A DNA stretch of 64,000 nt from CAVVAL01 sp963740215 (GCA_963740215.1 CAVUDJ010000005.1:416946-480945), one strand, 5' to 3'. Shown: positions 25,284-34,987, counted from the first letter of the stretch. Program-made: numbers and translations. Notes: generated by a model not told the origin, from the letters alone.

Positions 25284-26121
25284 TCAGCTTCCGTCGAACG
25301 CGAACGCCTGCGGCGGACCGTCCAAGTCGAGCAGTGGCGACTCGGGGATCGGCGGCGGCTCTCGGCTCCCCGGCGAGCAGCACCTTCACGCCGCGAGCGG
25401 TGAGTGCGTCGACCGCTTCCTGCGGCGCGCCGACGTCGGTGATGATCGCGGTGACGCCCGCGACCTCGCACACCCGCCGCAGCGCTACCCGGCCCAGCTT
25501 GGTGGAGTCGGCGAGCACGTACCGCTCGTTGCTGCGCTGGAGCATGTGGCGGCGCACCGCGATCTCGCGCGGGTGGAAGTCGGTGATGCCGGCCTGCGGG
25601 TGCACCCCGCCGGCACAGAGGAAGGCGATGTCGGCGAAGAAACCTTCGAAGAACTGCTCCGTCTCCGGACCCGAACAGGCCAGGTCCTCGGATCGCAGCT
25701 CGCCGCCGGCCAGGTGGATCTGCAGGTTGGGCCGGCGGGACAGCTCCTGCGCGGTGACCAGCGAGTTCGTCAGCGCCTGCCCGGCGATATCGGGCGGGAG
25801 GGCGCGCGCCACCTCGGTGACCGTCGTTCCCACGTCGAAGATCAAGGCCTGGTGCGGCTTGACCAGCGACGCCGCGAGCCGCGCGATCGCCCGCTTCGCG
25901 TCCGGGTTGGCGACGTCGCGCCGCGGAGCGTCGACCGCATCACCGTTGCGGGTGGCGCCGCCGTAGACGCGGGTCAGCTCGCCGCGCCGCTCCAGCTCGA
26001 TCAGGTCACGGCGGATCGTCTCCGCCGATACGTCCAGCTCGGCCACCAGATCGTCGACGCGAACCAGGCCGCGGGCACCGAGCGCTTCGACGATCCGGAG
26101 CCGACGTTCTGCGGGCAGCAT
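25284..26121 (-). pseudogene. DeoR-family transcriptional regulator, frame shifted near 25380
   Basis: ATG at 26121. Residues 1-57 form the DeoR HTH (RRLRIVEALGARGLVRVDDL, SAETIRRDLIELERRGEL). Residues 75-250 form the sugar-phosphate sensor domain (KRAIARLAASLVKPHQALIF, DVGTTVTEVARAL, STKLGRVALRRVCEVAGV). After VKVLLAG the frame runs on antisense through the neighbouring gene to 24775. The +1 frame gives a sensible acidic end (PPPIPESPLLDLDGPPQAF) with a stop at 25284. One surplus G in the GGGG run explains it (838 nt = 3n+1). Probably represses sugar or polyol catabolism in response to a phosphorylated sugar. Confidence 0.8.
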
Positions 26122-26221
26122 CGTCCGGATCCCCTCACGCTTGACCGAAGATCCACAGACTTCCACGCGGACGGCGGCAGGAGTGGGCGCCGCGCCGGGC
26201 GGTGCGCGCCGCTGCGAACCA

Positions 26222-26302
26222 GCGCGACCCGAACCGGCGGAGCGGCGAACCGAACCGGGCAGGCGCCGACCCGAACCGGACAGGCCGACCCGAACCGGAC
26301 TT
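26222..26302. repeat. Short GC-rich repeats upstream of the deoR gene
   Basis: The 325-bp gap between deoR and lacI genes has no gene. It contains several copies of a GACCCGAACCGG-like unit (near 26225, 26268 and 26286) and a variant GAACCGAACCGGG. Possibly slippage repeats; no operator symmetry is evident. Confidence 0.4.
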
Positions 26303-26446
26303 GCCGGGAAGCCGTGCCTATACCGGACGGCGGTGCCCCAGTTTGCACCGCAAGTCCGGTTCGACGCAGGGCCAGCGCGGGGCCCGGTCGACCCAGGGGT
26401 CGGGCCGGTTCTCCTAGTGCGAGGCCGGGCGGCCCAGCGGGCGGCG

Positions 26447-27457
26447 CTAGTGCGGGCCGCAGCTGTCCCGGATCACCAACTCGGTCGGCAGGACGTCGTG
26501 GATCGGGGTCATCCGCGCGCCGGTGATCCGCTCGTCGAGGGCCGCCGCCGCCCGCGCGCCCAGCTCGCGCATCGGTTGCCGGATCGTCGTCAGCCCTGGA
26601 CGCACGTACTTCGCGGCCATCACGTCGTCCCACCCGGTGAGCGCGACATCGCCGGGGATGCCGATGCTCAGCTCCTCGGCGGCCAGCAACGCACCCAGTG
26701 CGAGCGAGTCGCAGGCGCAGACGAGCACTTCGGGACGGTCCGGACCGGCCAGCAGCTTCAGCGCCACCTGTCGCGCGGACTCCTCGTCGATGTCGCAGGA
26801 CACCAGCTCCGGCGGCGCGGCTCCCCGCTCGGCGAGCGCGGCACTGATCGCGTGCCACCGCTCGGCGATGTCGGACGACGCATCCAGGTTCGTGAGCACC
26901 GAGATGCGCTGGTACCCGTGCTCCAGCAGGTGCTCGACCAGGGCTCGCGCGGTGACGGCGTTGTCGGCGCTCACCGCGTCGGCGCCCTCGATAGGCCCGC
27001 GCCCGAGCAGCACGACAGGAAGGCCGCGGTCGACCAGTTCGCCGATGAGCTCGTCGCTGACCGTCTGGTCGAAGAGCACGAGCCCGTCCACGCGGGACGC
27101 GAGGTCGAGGACGGTCTCCCGGTCGGCGGCGCCGAAGTGGGTCGAGAGGATCAGCACCGAGCGGCCGAGTTCGCTCGCTGCGTCCTCGTACCCGAGGAGC
27201 ACCTCGGAGTAGTACGGCCCGAACAGCTCGGGGAACACGATGCCGTTCGCGGCGTGCCTGCGTTCGGCGAGCGCCCGGCCGAGCCGGCTCGGCGTGTACC
27301 GCAGCTCCTTGATCGCGTCGATCACCCGCTGGTGGGTGTCGGGCGACACCCGCGCGGTGCCCCGGAGCACGCGGGAGACCGTCGCGATCGACACACCGGC
27401 ACGGTTGGCGACCTGGTAGATCGTCACCCCCGAGGAACGCTTCGTCCCTTCGGTCAC
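26447..27457 (-). CDS. LacI-family transcriptional regulator (336 aa)
   Basis: GTG at 27457 overlapping the upstream tetR stop. N-terminal LacI HTH VTIYQVANRAGVSIATVSRV followed by the hinge helix region (PSRLGRALAERRHAANGIVF). Residues 65-336 form the periplasmic-binding-like ligand domain (DGLVLFDQTVSDELIGELV, VVLLGRGPIEGADAV, DIPGDVALTGWDD-like: GIPGDVALTGWDDVMAAKYV, TTIRQPMRELG). It likely represses a carbohydrate operon; no sugar genes adjoin. Cotranscription with tetR is suggested by the four-base overlap. Confidence 0.9.
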   Translation of the reverse strand: MTEGTKRSSGVTIYQVANRAGVSIATVSRVLRGTARVSPDTHQRVIDAIKELRYTPSRLGRALAERRHAANGIVFPELFGPYYSEVLLGYEDAASELGRSVLILSTHFGAADRETVLDLASRVDGLVLFDQTVSDELIGELVDRGLPVVLLGRGPIEGADAVSADNAVTARALVEHLLEHGYQRISVLTNLDASSDIAERWHAISAALAERGAAPPELVSCDIDEESARQVALKLLAGPDRPEVLVCACDSLALGALLAAEELSIGIPGDVALTGWDDVMAAKYVRPGLTTIRQPMRELGARAAAALDERITGARMTPIHDVLPTELVIRDSCGPH

Positions 27458-28078
27458 GGCTTCACCTGGTCGAAGATGGCGACCTCCACTCCAAGTTCGA
27501 GCGCGGCCGCGGTCAGCCACAGCTCCATCATCCGGTCCGGATCCATGGCCGGGTCACCGAGCGCCAGCTGCACGGCTAGCCCGTCCACGAGCGATGCGAG
27601 CCGCGCCGCTGTCGCGACCCTGGTCGGGGCAGCGGAACAGCCCGGCGTCACAACCCTCACCGATGATGGCCGCGAGCGTGTCACGGAGCCGCCGGTCGAG
27701 TTGTTCGCGCGTGGCACGAGCCGTGCTGTCACGCAACGCCTGGACCCATATCTCGAGCCACAGCGCCCACTCGCCGAGCGCGCCGCCGTCCTCGGCGGAG
27801 AACTCGGCGCACCAGCGCAGCTTCGCGACGGGGCTGGCGTCGGAGCCGAGCCTGCGGTCGAGGGTCTCGTAGAACTCCTCCTCCGCACTCCTCACCGCCT
27901 CGGCGAGGAGCGCGGACAGGGAGCCGAAGTGGTACACGACGAGACCGGCGCTGGTACCCGCGCGTGTGGCGATGTCGGTGACCCGGGCACCCGTGAACCC
28001 GCGCTCACGCAGGACATCACGCGCCGCGTCGAGGATCAGCTGCCTCCGCGCCTCCGGAGCCCTGGCCCCCAGGCTCAT
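27454..28078 (-). pseudogene. TetR-family regulator, frame shifted near 27620
   Basis: ATG at 28078. Residues 12-58 form the TetR HTH (LILDAARDVLRERGFTGARV, TSAGLVVYHFGSLSALL). The frame reads naturally to GEGCDAGLFRC, then becomes Arg-rich. The next frame continues naturally (PTRVATAARLASLVDGLAV) to a stop at 27454. One surplus C in the CCCC run near 27623 restores a protein of about 207 residues (625 nt = 3n+1). The gene is divergent from the MFS transporter and is its likely repressor. Confidence 0.82.
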
Positions 28079-28213
28079 CTACCCTCCCCGGTCTACACCA
28101 CAGACCCTAGGGCCTGCCCGCCCCGGCGCCGGCGATAACAGCACTGGTCGGATCAAAATGTCTGAGGTTTCGGACTCTGCCCGGTTCCGGCACACTGCTC
28201 GACGGAGGTGATC

Positions 28214-29839
28214 GTGGACGCCAACGGCCGGTCGAAACTCCGTGACAACCCGTGGATCGTCCTCGTCACCCTGTGCCTCGGGTTCTTCATGATCCTGCTG
28301 GACACCACGATCGTGAACGTCGCGATCACGTCGATGACCGAGGACCTCGGCGCCTCCCTCGACGAGATCCTCTGGGTGGTCAACGCGTACGTGCTGGTCT
28401 TCGCCGTGCTGCTGATCACGGCCGGGCGGCTCGGCGACATGCACGGCCCGAAGCGGCTCTTCCTCGCCGGGTTGGCCCTGTTCACGGCGGCGTCCGTCGC
28501 GTGTGGACTCGCCCAGGACCCGGGCCACCTGATCGGCAGCCGGGTGGCGCAGGGCGTCGGCGCCGCGCTGCTGATGCCGCAGACATTGTCGATCCTCACC
28601 CAGATCTTTCCGCCCGGACGGCGTGGCGCCGCTTTCGGCGTATGGAGCGCGATGGCCGGGCTGGCGGCGGCCGCAGGCCCCACCCTCGGCGGCATCATCG
28701 TCACCAACTGGGGTTGGGAGTGGATCTTCTTCGTCAACCTGCCGATCGGGATCGCGTCGTTCGCGCTCGGCGTCGTCGTCATCCCAGATCTGCGGCCCGG
28801 TAGGCAGCACAGGTTGGATGTCACGGGCACGATCCTGATCACCGCCGCGCTGTTACTCGTCACGTTCGGGTTGATCGAGGGTGAGCGGCACGACTGGGGC
28901 CAGCTCTTGGGCTTCGTCACGGTGCCGGCCGTGATCGGCGCGGGCGTGCTGCTGCTGGTCGTCTTTCTCGTCGTGCAGTACCGCGCGCAGGGCGAGCCGC
29001 TCGTGCCGTTCACGATCCTGCGCCAGCGCAACTTCTCACTGATGCTGTTCGTCGCGGCCGCGATGTCGTTCGGGCTGATCGGCATCTTCGTGCCGTTCCT
29101 GATCTACCTGCAGTCCGTGCTCGGTCTCTCCGCGATGCAGGCCGGATTCACCGTCGCGCCCATGGCGGTGACCTCGATCTTCATCTCCCCGATCGCCGGC
29201 CGCCTGGCCGACCGGATCGGTGGCAAGTACGTCCTGATGACCGGGCTCGTGCTCTTCGCCGCCGGCACGGGAACACTCGCCTGGGAGGCGCAGACCGACG
29301 CCAGCCGCTGGACGTTCCTGCCGGGGCTCGTCCTGGCCGGGGTGGGTATGGGCTTCACGTTCCCGCCCATGACGACGCTCGCCATGCACCGGATCGCGCC
29401 GCACATGGCCGGCGCCGCGTCCGGGGTCCTCAACACCACCCGCCAACTGGGCGCGGTGATCGGCGGCGCTGCGGTCGGTGCGCTGTTCCAGGCTCGGCTC
29501 AGCTCGGAGCTGCGGTCATCAGCCGTGGCCCACGCCGCGGAGCTGCCGCCCGACCAGCGCGACGGGTTCGTCGCCGCGTTCGCCCGAGCCGCTGCCCAGG
29601 GGTTACAGGTCGGGCGCGGCCAGACCGGCGCTGCACTGCCCGCCGGCACGCCCGCCGACGTCGCCCGGGTGGCCGAGGCCACGTTCCGGGAGGCGTTCGT
29701 GGCCGCGATGCGCCCGTCGCTGGCGCTCGCCGTCGGTGTGCTCGCTGCGGCAGCGCTGAGCTGCCTGCTCATCGAGGGAGGCCGCCCGGAGCCGGAACCG
29801 GCCGAGGTGGCAGCCGCAGCCGAACGCCGCGCCGCCTGA
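28214..29839 (+). CDS. DHA2-family MFS drug/H+ antiporter (541 aa)
   Basis: I take the GTG at 28214, five bases after SD GGAGG; a GTG at 28208 would overlap the SD. Fourteen hydrophobic helices fit the DHA2 subfamily. Motifs: LDTTIVNVAI in helix 1, AGRLGDMHGPKRLF (motif A), RVAQGVGAALLMP (motif B), and GPTLGGIIVTNWGWEWIFF (motif C), then PIAGRLADRIGGKYVLM. Such proteins export drugs or dyes using the proton gradient. Divergent from the TetR gene, the usual control arrangement. Confidence 0.92.
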   Translation: MDANGRSKLRDNPWIVLVTLCLGFFMILLDTTIVNVAITSMTEDLGASLDEILWVVNAYVLVFAVLLITAGRLGDMHGPKRLFLAGLALFTAASVACGLAQDPGHLIGSRVAQGVGAALLMPQTLSILTQIFPPGRRGAAFGVWSAMAGLAAAAGPTLGGIIVTNWGWEWIFFVNLPIGIASFALGVVVIPDLRPGRQHRLDVTGTILITAALLLVTFGLIEGERHDWGQLLGFVTVPAVIGAGVLLLVVFLVVQYRAQGEPLVPFTILRQRNFSLMLFVAAAMSFGLIGIFVPFLIYLQSVLGLSAMQAGFTVAPMAVTSIFISPIAGRLADRIGGKYVLMTGLVLFAAGTGTLAWEAQTDASRWTFLPGLVLAGVGMGFTFPPMTTLAMHRIAPHMAGAASGVLNTTRQLGAVIGGAAVGALFQARLSSELRSSAVAHAAELPPDQRDGFVAAFARAAAQGLQVGRGQTGAALPAGTPADVARVAEATFREAFVAAMRPSLALAVGVLAAAALSCLLIEGGRPEPEPAEVAAAAERRAA

Positions 29840-29880
29840 GGCACGCGGGGCTGGTGTTCGGACCGCCGGGGCTCGAAACC

Positions 29881-30066
29881 TCAGATGCGCGCGAGGCGGT
29901 CGGCCTTGTTGGCCCAGTCGCGCGGCTGGCACACCCATTCGTCGTGGCAGAACGCACAGCGACTCTCGTTGGGGAACGTGTCCTGGCGATGCCGGCTCAT
30001 CACTGCCTGGGCATCGCGCCACAACCGCTCATCGGTAACCCCGATCGGTGCGCGCTGCTCACTCAT
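29881..30066 (-). CDS. Small Cys-motif protein (61 aa)
   Basis: ATG at 30066. The notable feature is CAFCHDEWVC, a C-x2-C-x3-W-x-C pattern, near residue 37, likely a small zinc site. The N-terminal half is helical and polar. No known name. A 57-aa protein at 42186 has the identical spacing. Flanks: MFS gene on one side and 166 bp without gene on the other. Confidence 0.6.
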   Translation of the reverse strand: MSEQRAPIGVTDERLWRDAQAVMSRHRQDTFPNESRCAFCHDEWVCQPRDWANKADRLARI

Positions 30067-30232
30067 GTGCCCTACTCCACCCAGGCCCGGCGCGTCCGGA
30101 TAGCGGACGCCCGGGCCTCATGCCACCACTGATGTGGACCCCACCCTAAGCGGGTACTGCGCGTTACGTCGAGACGGGGCAAACCGGGCATTACTCCGCG
30201 CACAACGCTGCATACGACGGGTATCAGTGAGA

Positions 30233-31129
30233 TCAGACAACGGTGACGAGCTGGTGCATACCCCTTGCTGCGCGCATCGTGCCGGTGTCGAGATCGATCA
30301 CCCAGGTGACGAGCGCATACTCACCCGGCGTCAGCCCTGGCTCGATCACCGCCGCACGCCCTTCCGAGAGCACCGGCATGCCACGGGGCAGCCCGGCCAT
30401 GGGCGAGTCGGGCGGCCACTCTCCCCGGTCGACCGCCTCGAAGAACCGCTGGACGTCCTTCTCCTCGGTACCCGGACGCACCGGCACGAAGATCGCCTCG
30501 TCAGCCTGGTCGCTCAGGTTGCTGACCAGCAACGACGATCCTGCACGGATCGTGCGCGGCGCCTGGAACCGCGGCCCGTCACGCGTCGCGACCATGCGGA
30601 TCATCCCGTCCGGCCGGCGCGGCACGTCGTGCTCGACCCGATCGGTGACGGCCAGCGGGCGCACCGCTACCGGGTGGTGGGCACCTTTCTCGATGTCCTC
30701 GTAGTCGATGAGGTGGTACGTGCCGGGCCGCAGCATCTGCGTCAGCGTCGCCGGCCCGCCCGGCACGACGCTCGCACCGCCGAGCAACGTCGCCTGCTGG
30801 ACGACCTTCCGTCCGGCGGCCACCGCCTCGTCCCGCTCACCGGTGAGGGCGGTGCGCAGATGCGCGAGGTAGCGGTCGAGCCTGACCCCGGGACGCAGCC
30901 GGAACAGCCCGAACCGGCTCCCGGCCGGATCGGTCGTGCTGAGCCGGAACGTCGTGATCCCGGACGCCCGGGTCGCCGGAGCGGTGAAGCCGGTCGGCGA
31001 GCCCACTACCTCGACCGTCCTGGTCTTCGGGCGCTCGACGGTGGGCGCCGCCGCACTGGCAGGTGCGGCCATGAGGAGTGTCGGAGCGACGAGCAACGCA
31101 CCGACTGCGGATACCCGGCGTAGTAGCAA
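30233..31129 (-). CDS. Secreted protein of unknown function (298 aa)
   Basis: I choose the TTG at 31129, seven bases after the SD GGGAGGA; upstream in-frame starts would place the signal sequence too far inside. Signal peptide residues 1-27 (LLRRVSAVGALLVAPTLLMA then APASA). The mature part has beta-rich segments such as TTFRLSTTDPAGSRFGLFRL, LRPGTYHLIDYEDIEKG and the repeat-like PGEYALVTWVIDLDTG. This suggests an extracellular beta-sandwich protein. I do not recognise the family. It follows the CHRD gene in the same direction, separated by two hairpins. Confidence 0.7.
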   Translation of the reverse strand: MLLRRVSAVGALLVAPTLLMAAPASAAAPTVERPKTRTVEVVGSPTGFTAPATRASGITTFRLSTTDPAGSRFGLFRLRPGVRLDRYLAHLRTALTGERDEAVAAGRKVVQQATLLGGASVVPGGPATLTQMLRPGTYHLIDYEDIEKGAHHPVAVRPLAVTDRVEHDVPRRPDGMIRMVATRDGPRFQAPRTIRAGSSLLVSNLSDQADEAIFVPVRPGTEEKDVQRFFEAVDRGEWPPDSPMAGLPRGMPVLSEGRAAVIEPGLTPGEYALVTWVIDLDTGTMRAARGMHQLVTVV

Positions 31130-31237
31130 GGGACTTCCTCCCGTGAAGCCGCGAACCGTCCAGTTGCGACAGTGCGGCGAAGTCGTACCTCCATTAGCCG
31201 CCATTACCCGGCCGCGGACAATCGGGGAACGCACGGA

Positions 31238-31310
31238 ACCCGCCTCAGGGTTCCCCCCGAGGCGGGTCACCGGCGTGTCGCGGGGCCGCCCCCCAAACGG
31301 TGGCCCCGCG
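31238..31310 (-). terminator. Two hairpins after the CHRD gene
   Basis: CGCGGGGCC (31279-31287) pairs with GGCCCCGCG (31302-31310), 8 bases past the CHRD stop. ACCCGCCTC (31238-31246) pairs with GAGGCGGGT (31259-31267) further on. Both are perfect 9-bp stems with 12-14 nt loops and likely end the CHRD transcript. Confidence 0.65.
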
Positions 31311-31317
31311 ACGGTCG

Positions 31318-32715
31318 TCAGCCGATGAAGAGGTAGTCGGCCTTGTAGGGGCTCTTCGCGATCGGCTTGGCCTTCGGGTCACACTCGCCGGCCGGCGCGA
31401 GGCCACCGACGGTGTTCAACCGCAGGATCTCGACGGTGCTGGCGAACCGGCCCTTGTCCTTGCCGCTGGAGGTCGCGGCCAGGTCCAGCTCGGCGATGTT
31501 CTTGTCACCGTTCGGCGTACGGCTGATGAGCTTGCCGGTCACGGCGCTGCCGTCCGGGTCGATCCACTGCGGCGGGCCGGCGGTGTCGTTGACGAACGAG
31601 TGCTTGATGTCACCGGCCAGGTCGGCACGGACGTTGAACTGCGTGTAGGCGAACTTGCCGTCGGCCTGCTGGGTGCAGTTGTAGATCTGCTCGCCGCTGA
31701 TCACCGAGGCGTTGAGCATGCCGGGCTGCAGGCCTGCGTTGCCGAAGCCGGTGCGGAACAGCTGGCCGCGGACGGCGCCACCGGGGAACTCGGCGGTGTG
31801 GACGTTGGCGTAGAAGCCGTTCGGCCGCTTGTCGATCCGGTCGGTGAGCTCGCGCTTAACGCCGCTGACCGAACCCGCCACGCCGGTGAACGACGCGGGC
31901 AGCGCGGTGGCCTCGGGGAAGAAGGGCACCGCGACCGCACCGTTCACGCCGACCGGACCCTCGTGCAGGTGCAGGTTGTTCGGCGCCTGGATCCCGGTCC
32001 ACTTGACCGAGAAGTCGACCTTCTCGTGCGCGACGCGGACGTACGCGGTGGCCGAGCCGTCCGGGTCAGCGAACGCCTTGCCGTCTGCCGGCGGCACCTC
32101 CTGGTCGCTGTCGAGCAGCGCCGAGAAGGGGCCCATGCGCAGCACGCTGTTGAGGTCGACCGGGTTGGTGACGGTGTGCAGCTGGCCGCGGACCGCGCCA
32201 CCGGGGAACTCGGCGGTGTGCAGGTTGGCGTAGAAGCCGGTCGGGTTGGACTTGATCTGGTCGAGCAGGGCCTTGTCGCTGATCGTCACCTTGCCGACCG
32301 CCGCGTTGAGCGTGCCGGGAAGCGCCGTGCCGAAGAACGGGATCTTCACGGCGCCGTTGGTGCCGGTGTTGCCGAGGTGGATGTGGCCAGCGGTCGGGGC
32401 GCCGACCTTCTTCCAGGTGAGCGCGAAGGCCACCTGGTCGCCCTTGATCCGCAACACCTGGACGGCCTGGCCGTCCTTGTCGCCGACGGCGGGGCCGCCC
32501 GCGGTCGGGACCTCGTTGCGACCCTGGAGCACGGCCGCGAGGTAGACCGGCTTCTCGTTGGGGTCACCCGGCGTGGTCGGCGAGGTGGGGTTGGGGGTCG
32601 GGTGGTCACCGTCGTGCGCCGACGCGGCGACACCGATGGCGAGTGAAGCAACGGTCGCCACGGTGGCCGTCGCGGCGATCGACATCGCAAGGCGGGTACG
32701 CGCCAAGCGGATCAT
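31318..32715 (-). CDS. Secreted protein with two CHRD domains and a DUF3455-like C-terminus (465 aa)
   Basis: ATG at 32715 after GGGAG. Signal peptide residues 8-33 (TVASLAIGVAASA). A Pro/Thr linker follows. CHRD domain 1 at about 55-185 (AAVLQGRNEVPTAGGPAVGD, HIHLGNTGTNGAV, NPTGFYANLHTAEFPGGAVR) and domain 2 at 205-325 (LLDSDQEVPPADGK, LHLHEGPVGVNGAV, GFYANVHTAEFPGGAVRGQL) are clear repeats of each other. The last 130 residues (EQIYNCTQQADGKFAYTQF) resemble DUF3455. CHRD domains are extracellular beta folds of unclear role in bacteria. Monocistronic with terminator. Confidence 0.85.
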   Translation of the reverse strand: MIRLARTRLAMSIAATATVATVASLAIGVAASAHDGDHPTPNPTSPTTPGDPNEKPVYLAAVLQGRNEVPTAGGPAVGDKDGQAVQVLRIKGDQVAFALTWKKVGAPTAGHIHLGNTGTNGAVKIPFFGTALPGTLNAAVGKVTISDKALLDQIKSNPTGFYANLHTAEFPGGAVRGQLHTVTNPVDLNSVLRMGPFSALLDSDQEVPPADGKAFADPDGSATAYVRVAHEKVDFSVKWTGIQAPNNLHLHEGPVGVNGAVAVPFFPEATALPASFTGVAGSVSGVKRELTDRIDKRPNGFYANVHTAEFPGGAVRGQLFRTGFGNAGLQPGMLNASVISGEQIYNCTQQADGKFAYTQFNVRADLAGDIKHSFVNDTAGPPQWIDPDGSAVTGKLISRTPNGDKNIAELDLAATSSGKDKGRFASTVEILRLNTVGGLAPAGECDPKAKPIAKSPYKADYLFIG

Positions 32716-32897
32716 GAGAACTCCCTCTGATGGGATCCCGCCGGCGCCCGGTGCACCGGCAACGCCCTACACACGGGCCGAGCATGTGGACGGTTCGAGC
32801 CGATGTGGATTTTTCGTCTGGCGGAGTGCGGCGGCCGGCGGGCGGACGTGACACGGGGTCATACCGTGACGGACAAATCTCGTACGGGGGTGTTCCC

Positions 32898-34910
32898 ATG
32901 CAGGGCAAACGACACAGCCAACTACTTTCCGTATTGATCGCCGGTGTGTCGGCGATCACACTTCTACCGGCCGCCGCGACCGCCGCACCGGCTGCCGACC
33001 CGCAGGTGATCGTGCGCCTGCCCAAACCGGTCGGGCTCCGCGACGCGGCCCCGCTGGTGATGAACGGCGACACGCCGCTCGGCATCGGCACCGTCTCGGC
33101 GGACCGCCGTTCGGTGATCCTGAAGACTCGGGCGAAGGTGAGTGCGAACGCCGCCCTGCGTGTCGTGTGGTCCGGCGGCGGCGTTCCGGCGCCGCGCAAC
33201 GCCGCGTCCATGAACGTCCGGCAGGCCCGCCCAGGCTTCGCACCGCCCCAGCCGCACGTGCAGAAGCCGCTCGCGCCCGGCGTCACCGATCCGGGCAAGC
33301 CCGGTCCACTCCCGACAGTCCGCGCTCAGTACACGTTCGGCGACACCGCGCTGAAGCTGCCGAGCGGCGCGAAGGCCGAGGTCACCGGCGAGGTGACCTA
33401 CCCGAAGAACCTCAGCCCGGCGCAGCAGCGGCCGATCATCGTGCTGCTCCACGGGCGGCACGACTACTGCGGCCAGCGCGGCGGCAAGACCACGTACAAG
33501 TGGCCGTGCCAGGCAGGCTACCGGCGTATCCCCAGCGAGCAGGGGTACCGGCCGCTCGCCGACCTGCTCGCCAGCCACGGCAACGTCGTCGTGTCCGTCG
33601 CGGCCAACGGCATCAACGCCAGCGACGAGAACCGGCCGGACGGCGGCGCCCGTGACCGCGGCTTCCTCGTGATCCACCACCTCAACAAGTGGCGGGACTG
33701 GGTGATCCGCGACTGGAAGGGGCCGTTCGGCACCCGTTTCAAGGGGACTATCAACTTCACGCGCGTCGGCCTGATGGGTCACAGCCGCGGTGGCGAGGGC
33801 GTGGTCGCGGCGCTGGCCGAGAACAAGCGGCAGGGCTCGAAGTACGGGATCCAGGCCGTGGTGCCGCTGGCGCCGGTCAACTTCACCCGCCAGCAGCTCA
33901 AGGGCACGCCGAGCATGACGCTCGTGCCGTACTGCGACGGCGACGTCTCCGACCTGCAGGGCGTCCACTTCTTCGACGACGCCACCGCCGCCGGCCCCGA
34001 CCGGGTTCCGCACGCGCTCCTCGGCGTACTCGGCGCCAACCACAACTTCTTCAACTCGGTCTGGACGCCGGGGGGCTGGGAGGCCGGAACGAGCGACGAC
34101 TGGTGGAGCACCAAGGACCAATTCTGCGGCGCCAAGAGCGGGCGGCTCACCGCGAAGCAGCAGGTCGCCGCGGGTAACGCATACATGGCCGCGTTCCTGC
34201 GCGCCCGGTTGCAGAGCCAGTCCGTCGCGTACGACCCGCTATTCCTCGGCAACGCAGCCACCCCCGCCTCGGCGGCGCCCGCGCGCACCGTCGCCGCGTG
34301 GAGCGCACCCGCCGGACGCCGGCTTCTCGTCGACAACACCTCGTCGACCACGAACAACCAGCTCGGCGGCAGCGTCACCGCCACCGGTTTCGACGCGGCA
34401 CTGCGCTGCGGCGGCGCCACCCGGTACGCGCTGACCTGCCTCGCGCCGCGCGGCACCGGCGACGAGCCGCACTTGTCCCAGTCCTGGATGGCGCCACAGG
34501 CGCGCGGGCTCGGCCAGCTCCACCTGGTGTGGTCGAAGGCCGGCGCCACGTGGACGAACACGATCCCGGCCGCGAACCGCGACATGCGCGGCTACCAGCA
34601 CGTGACAGTCCGGCTGACGAAGGACGCGTGGGCGTTCACCGCCACACCGCCCGCCCTCGGGCTGCGGATCAACGACGCGACCGGCGCTACGAAGACGGTG
34701 CCGCTCGCTGGTCCGGCGCTGAACACGCCGGTCTTCACCAGCGCCGCCGGGGAGGCCGGAGGGCCGGTGCCGCACGCACTGATCATGGCCGTGCCGGTGC
34801 CGCTGTCGGCGTTCTCGGGCGTTGACCTGGCCAACGTCGCCGGCGTGTCAGTCGTGGCGCTCGGCGGCAGCGGGGACATCGCCGTCGCCGACCTGTCGTT
34901 CCAGAAGTAA
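32898..34910 (+). CDS. Secreted alpha/beta-hydrolase (670 aa)
   Basis: ATG at 32898 (MQGKRHSQLLSVLIAGVSAI) with a signal peptide ending near residue 30 (AAATAAPA). Residues 150-460 contain the hydrolase: oxyanion region PIIVLLHGRHDYCG, nucleophile elbow GLMGHSRGGEGVV with Ser, PYCDGDVSDLQG as the likely acid and NHNFFNSVW supplying His. A C-terminal beta-rich region of about 190 residues (ATGFDAALRCGGATRYALTC) is probably a second domain. It could be a secreted esterase or lipase; substrate unknown. A strong hairpin follows the stop. Confidence 0.82.
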   Translation: MQGKRHSQLLSVLIAGVSAITLLPAAATAAPAADPQVIVRLPKPVGLRDAAPLVMNGDTPLGIGTVSADRRSVILKTRAKVSANAALRVVWSGGGVPAPRNAASMNVRQARPGFAPPQPHVQKPLAPGVTDPGKPGPLPTVRAQYTFGDTALKLPSGAKAEVTGEVTYPKNLSPAQQRPIIVLLHGRHDYCGQRGGKTTYKWPCQAGYRRIPSEQGYRPLADLLASHGNVVVSVAANGINASDENRPDGGARDRGFLVIHHLNKWRDWVIRDWKGPFGTRFKGTINFTRVGLMGHSRGGEGVVAALAENKRQGSKYGIQAVVPLAPVNFTRQQLKGTPSMTLVPYCDGDVSDLQGVHFFDDATAAGPDRVPHALLGVLGANHNFFNSVWTPGGWEAGTSDDWWSTKDQFCGAKSGRLTAKQQVAAGNAYMAAFLRARLQSQSVAYDPLFLGNAATPASAAPARTVAAWSAPAGRRLLVDNTSSTTNNQLGGSVTATGFDAALRCGGATRYALTCLAPRGTGDEPHLSQSWMAPQARGLGQLHLVWSKAGATWTNTIPAANRDMRGYQHVTVRLTKDAWAFTATPPALGLRINDATGATKTVPLAGPALNTPVFTSAAGEAGGPVPHALIMAVPVPLSAFSGVDLANVAGVSVVALGGSGDIAVADLSFQK

Positions 34911-34918
34911 CAGCTCGG

Positions 34919-34950
34919 GCGCGGTGTGCTCCTGCGGGAGCACACCGCGC
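34919..34950. terminator. Strong hairpin terminator
   Basis: GCGCGGTGTGCTCC (34919-34932) and GGAGCACACCGCGC (34937-34950) form a perfect 14-bp stem with loop TGCG, 8 bases after the secreted hydrolase stop and 38 bases before the GH15 start. Confidence 0.85.
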
Positions 34951-34987
34951 CTTGCGGGATCCCGCCGGACGATGCACCGTTCTGGTT

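Noticed and set aside
28160..28175. A TetR operator in the tetR-MFS intergenic region (GTCTGA...TCGGAC)
   Set aside because: The palindrome is only 5 of 6 matching and short; too weak to list as an operator.
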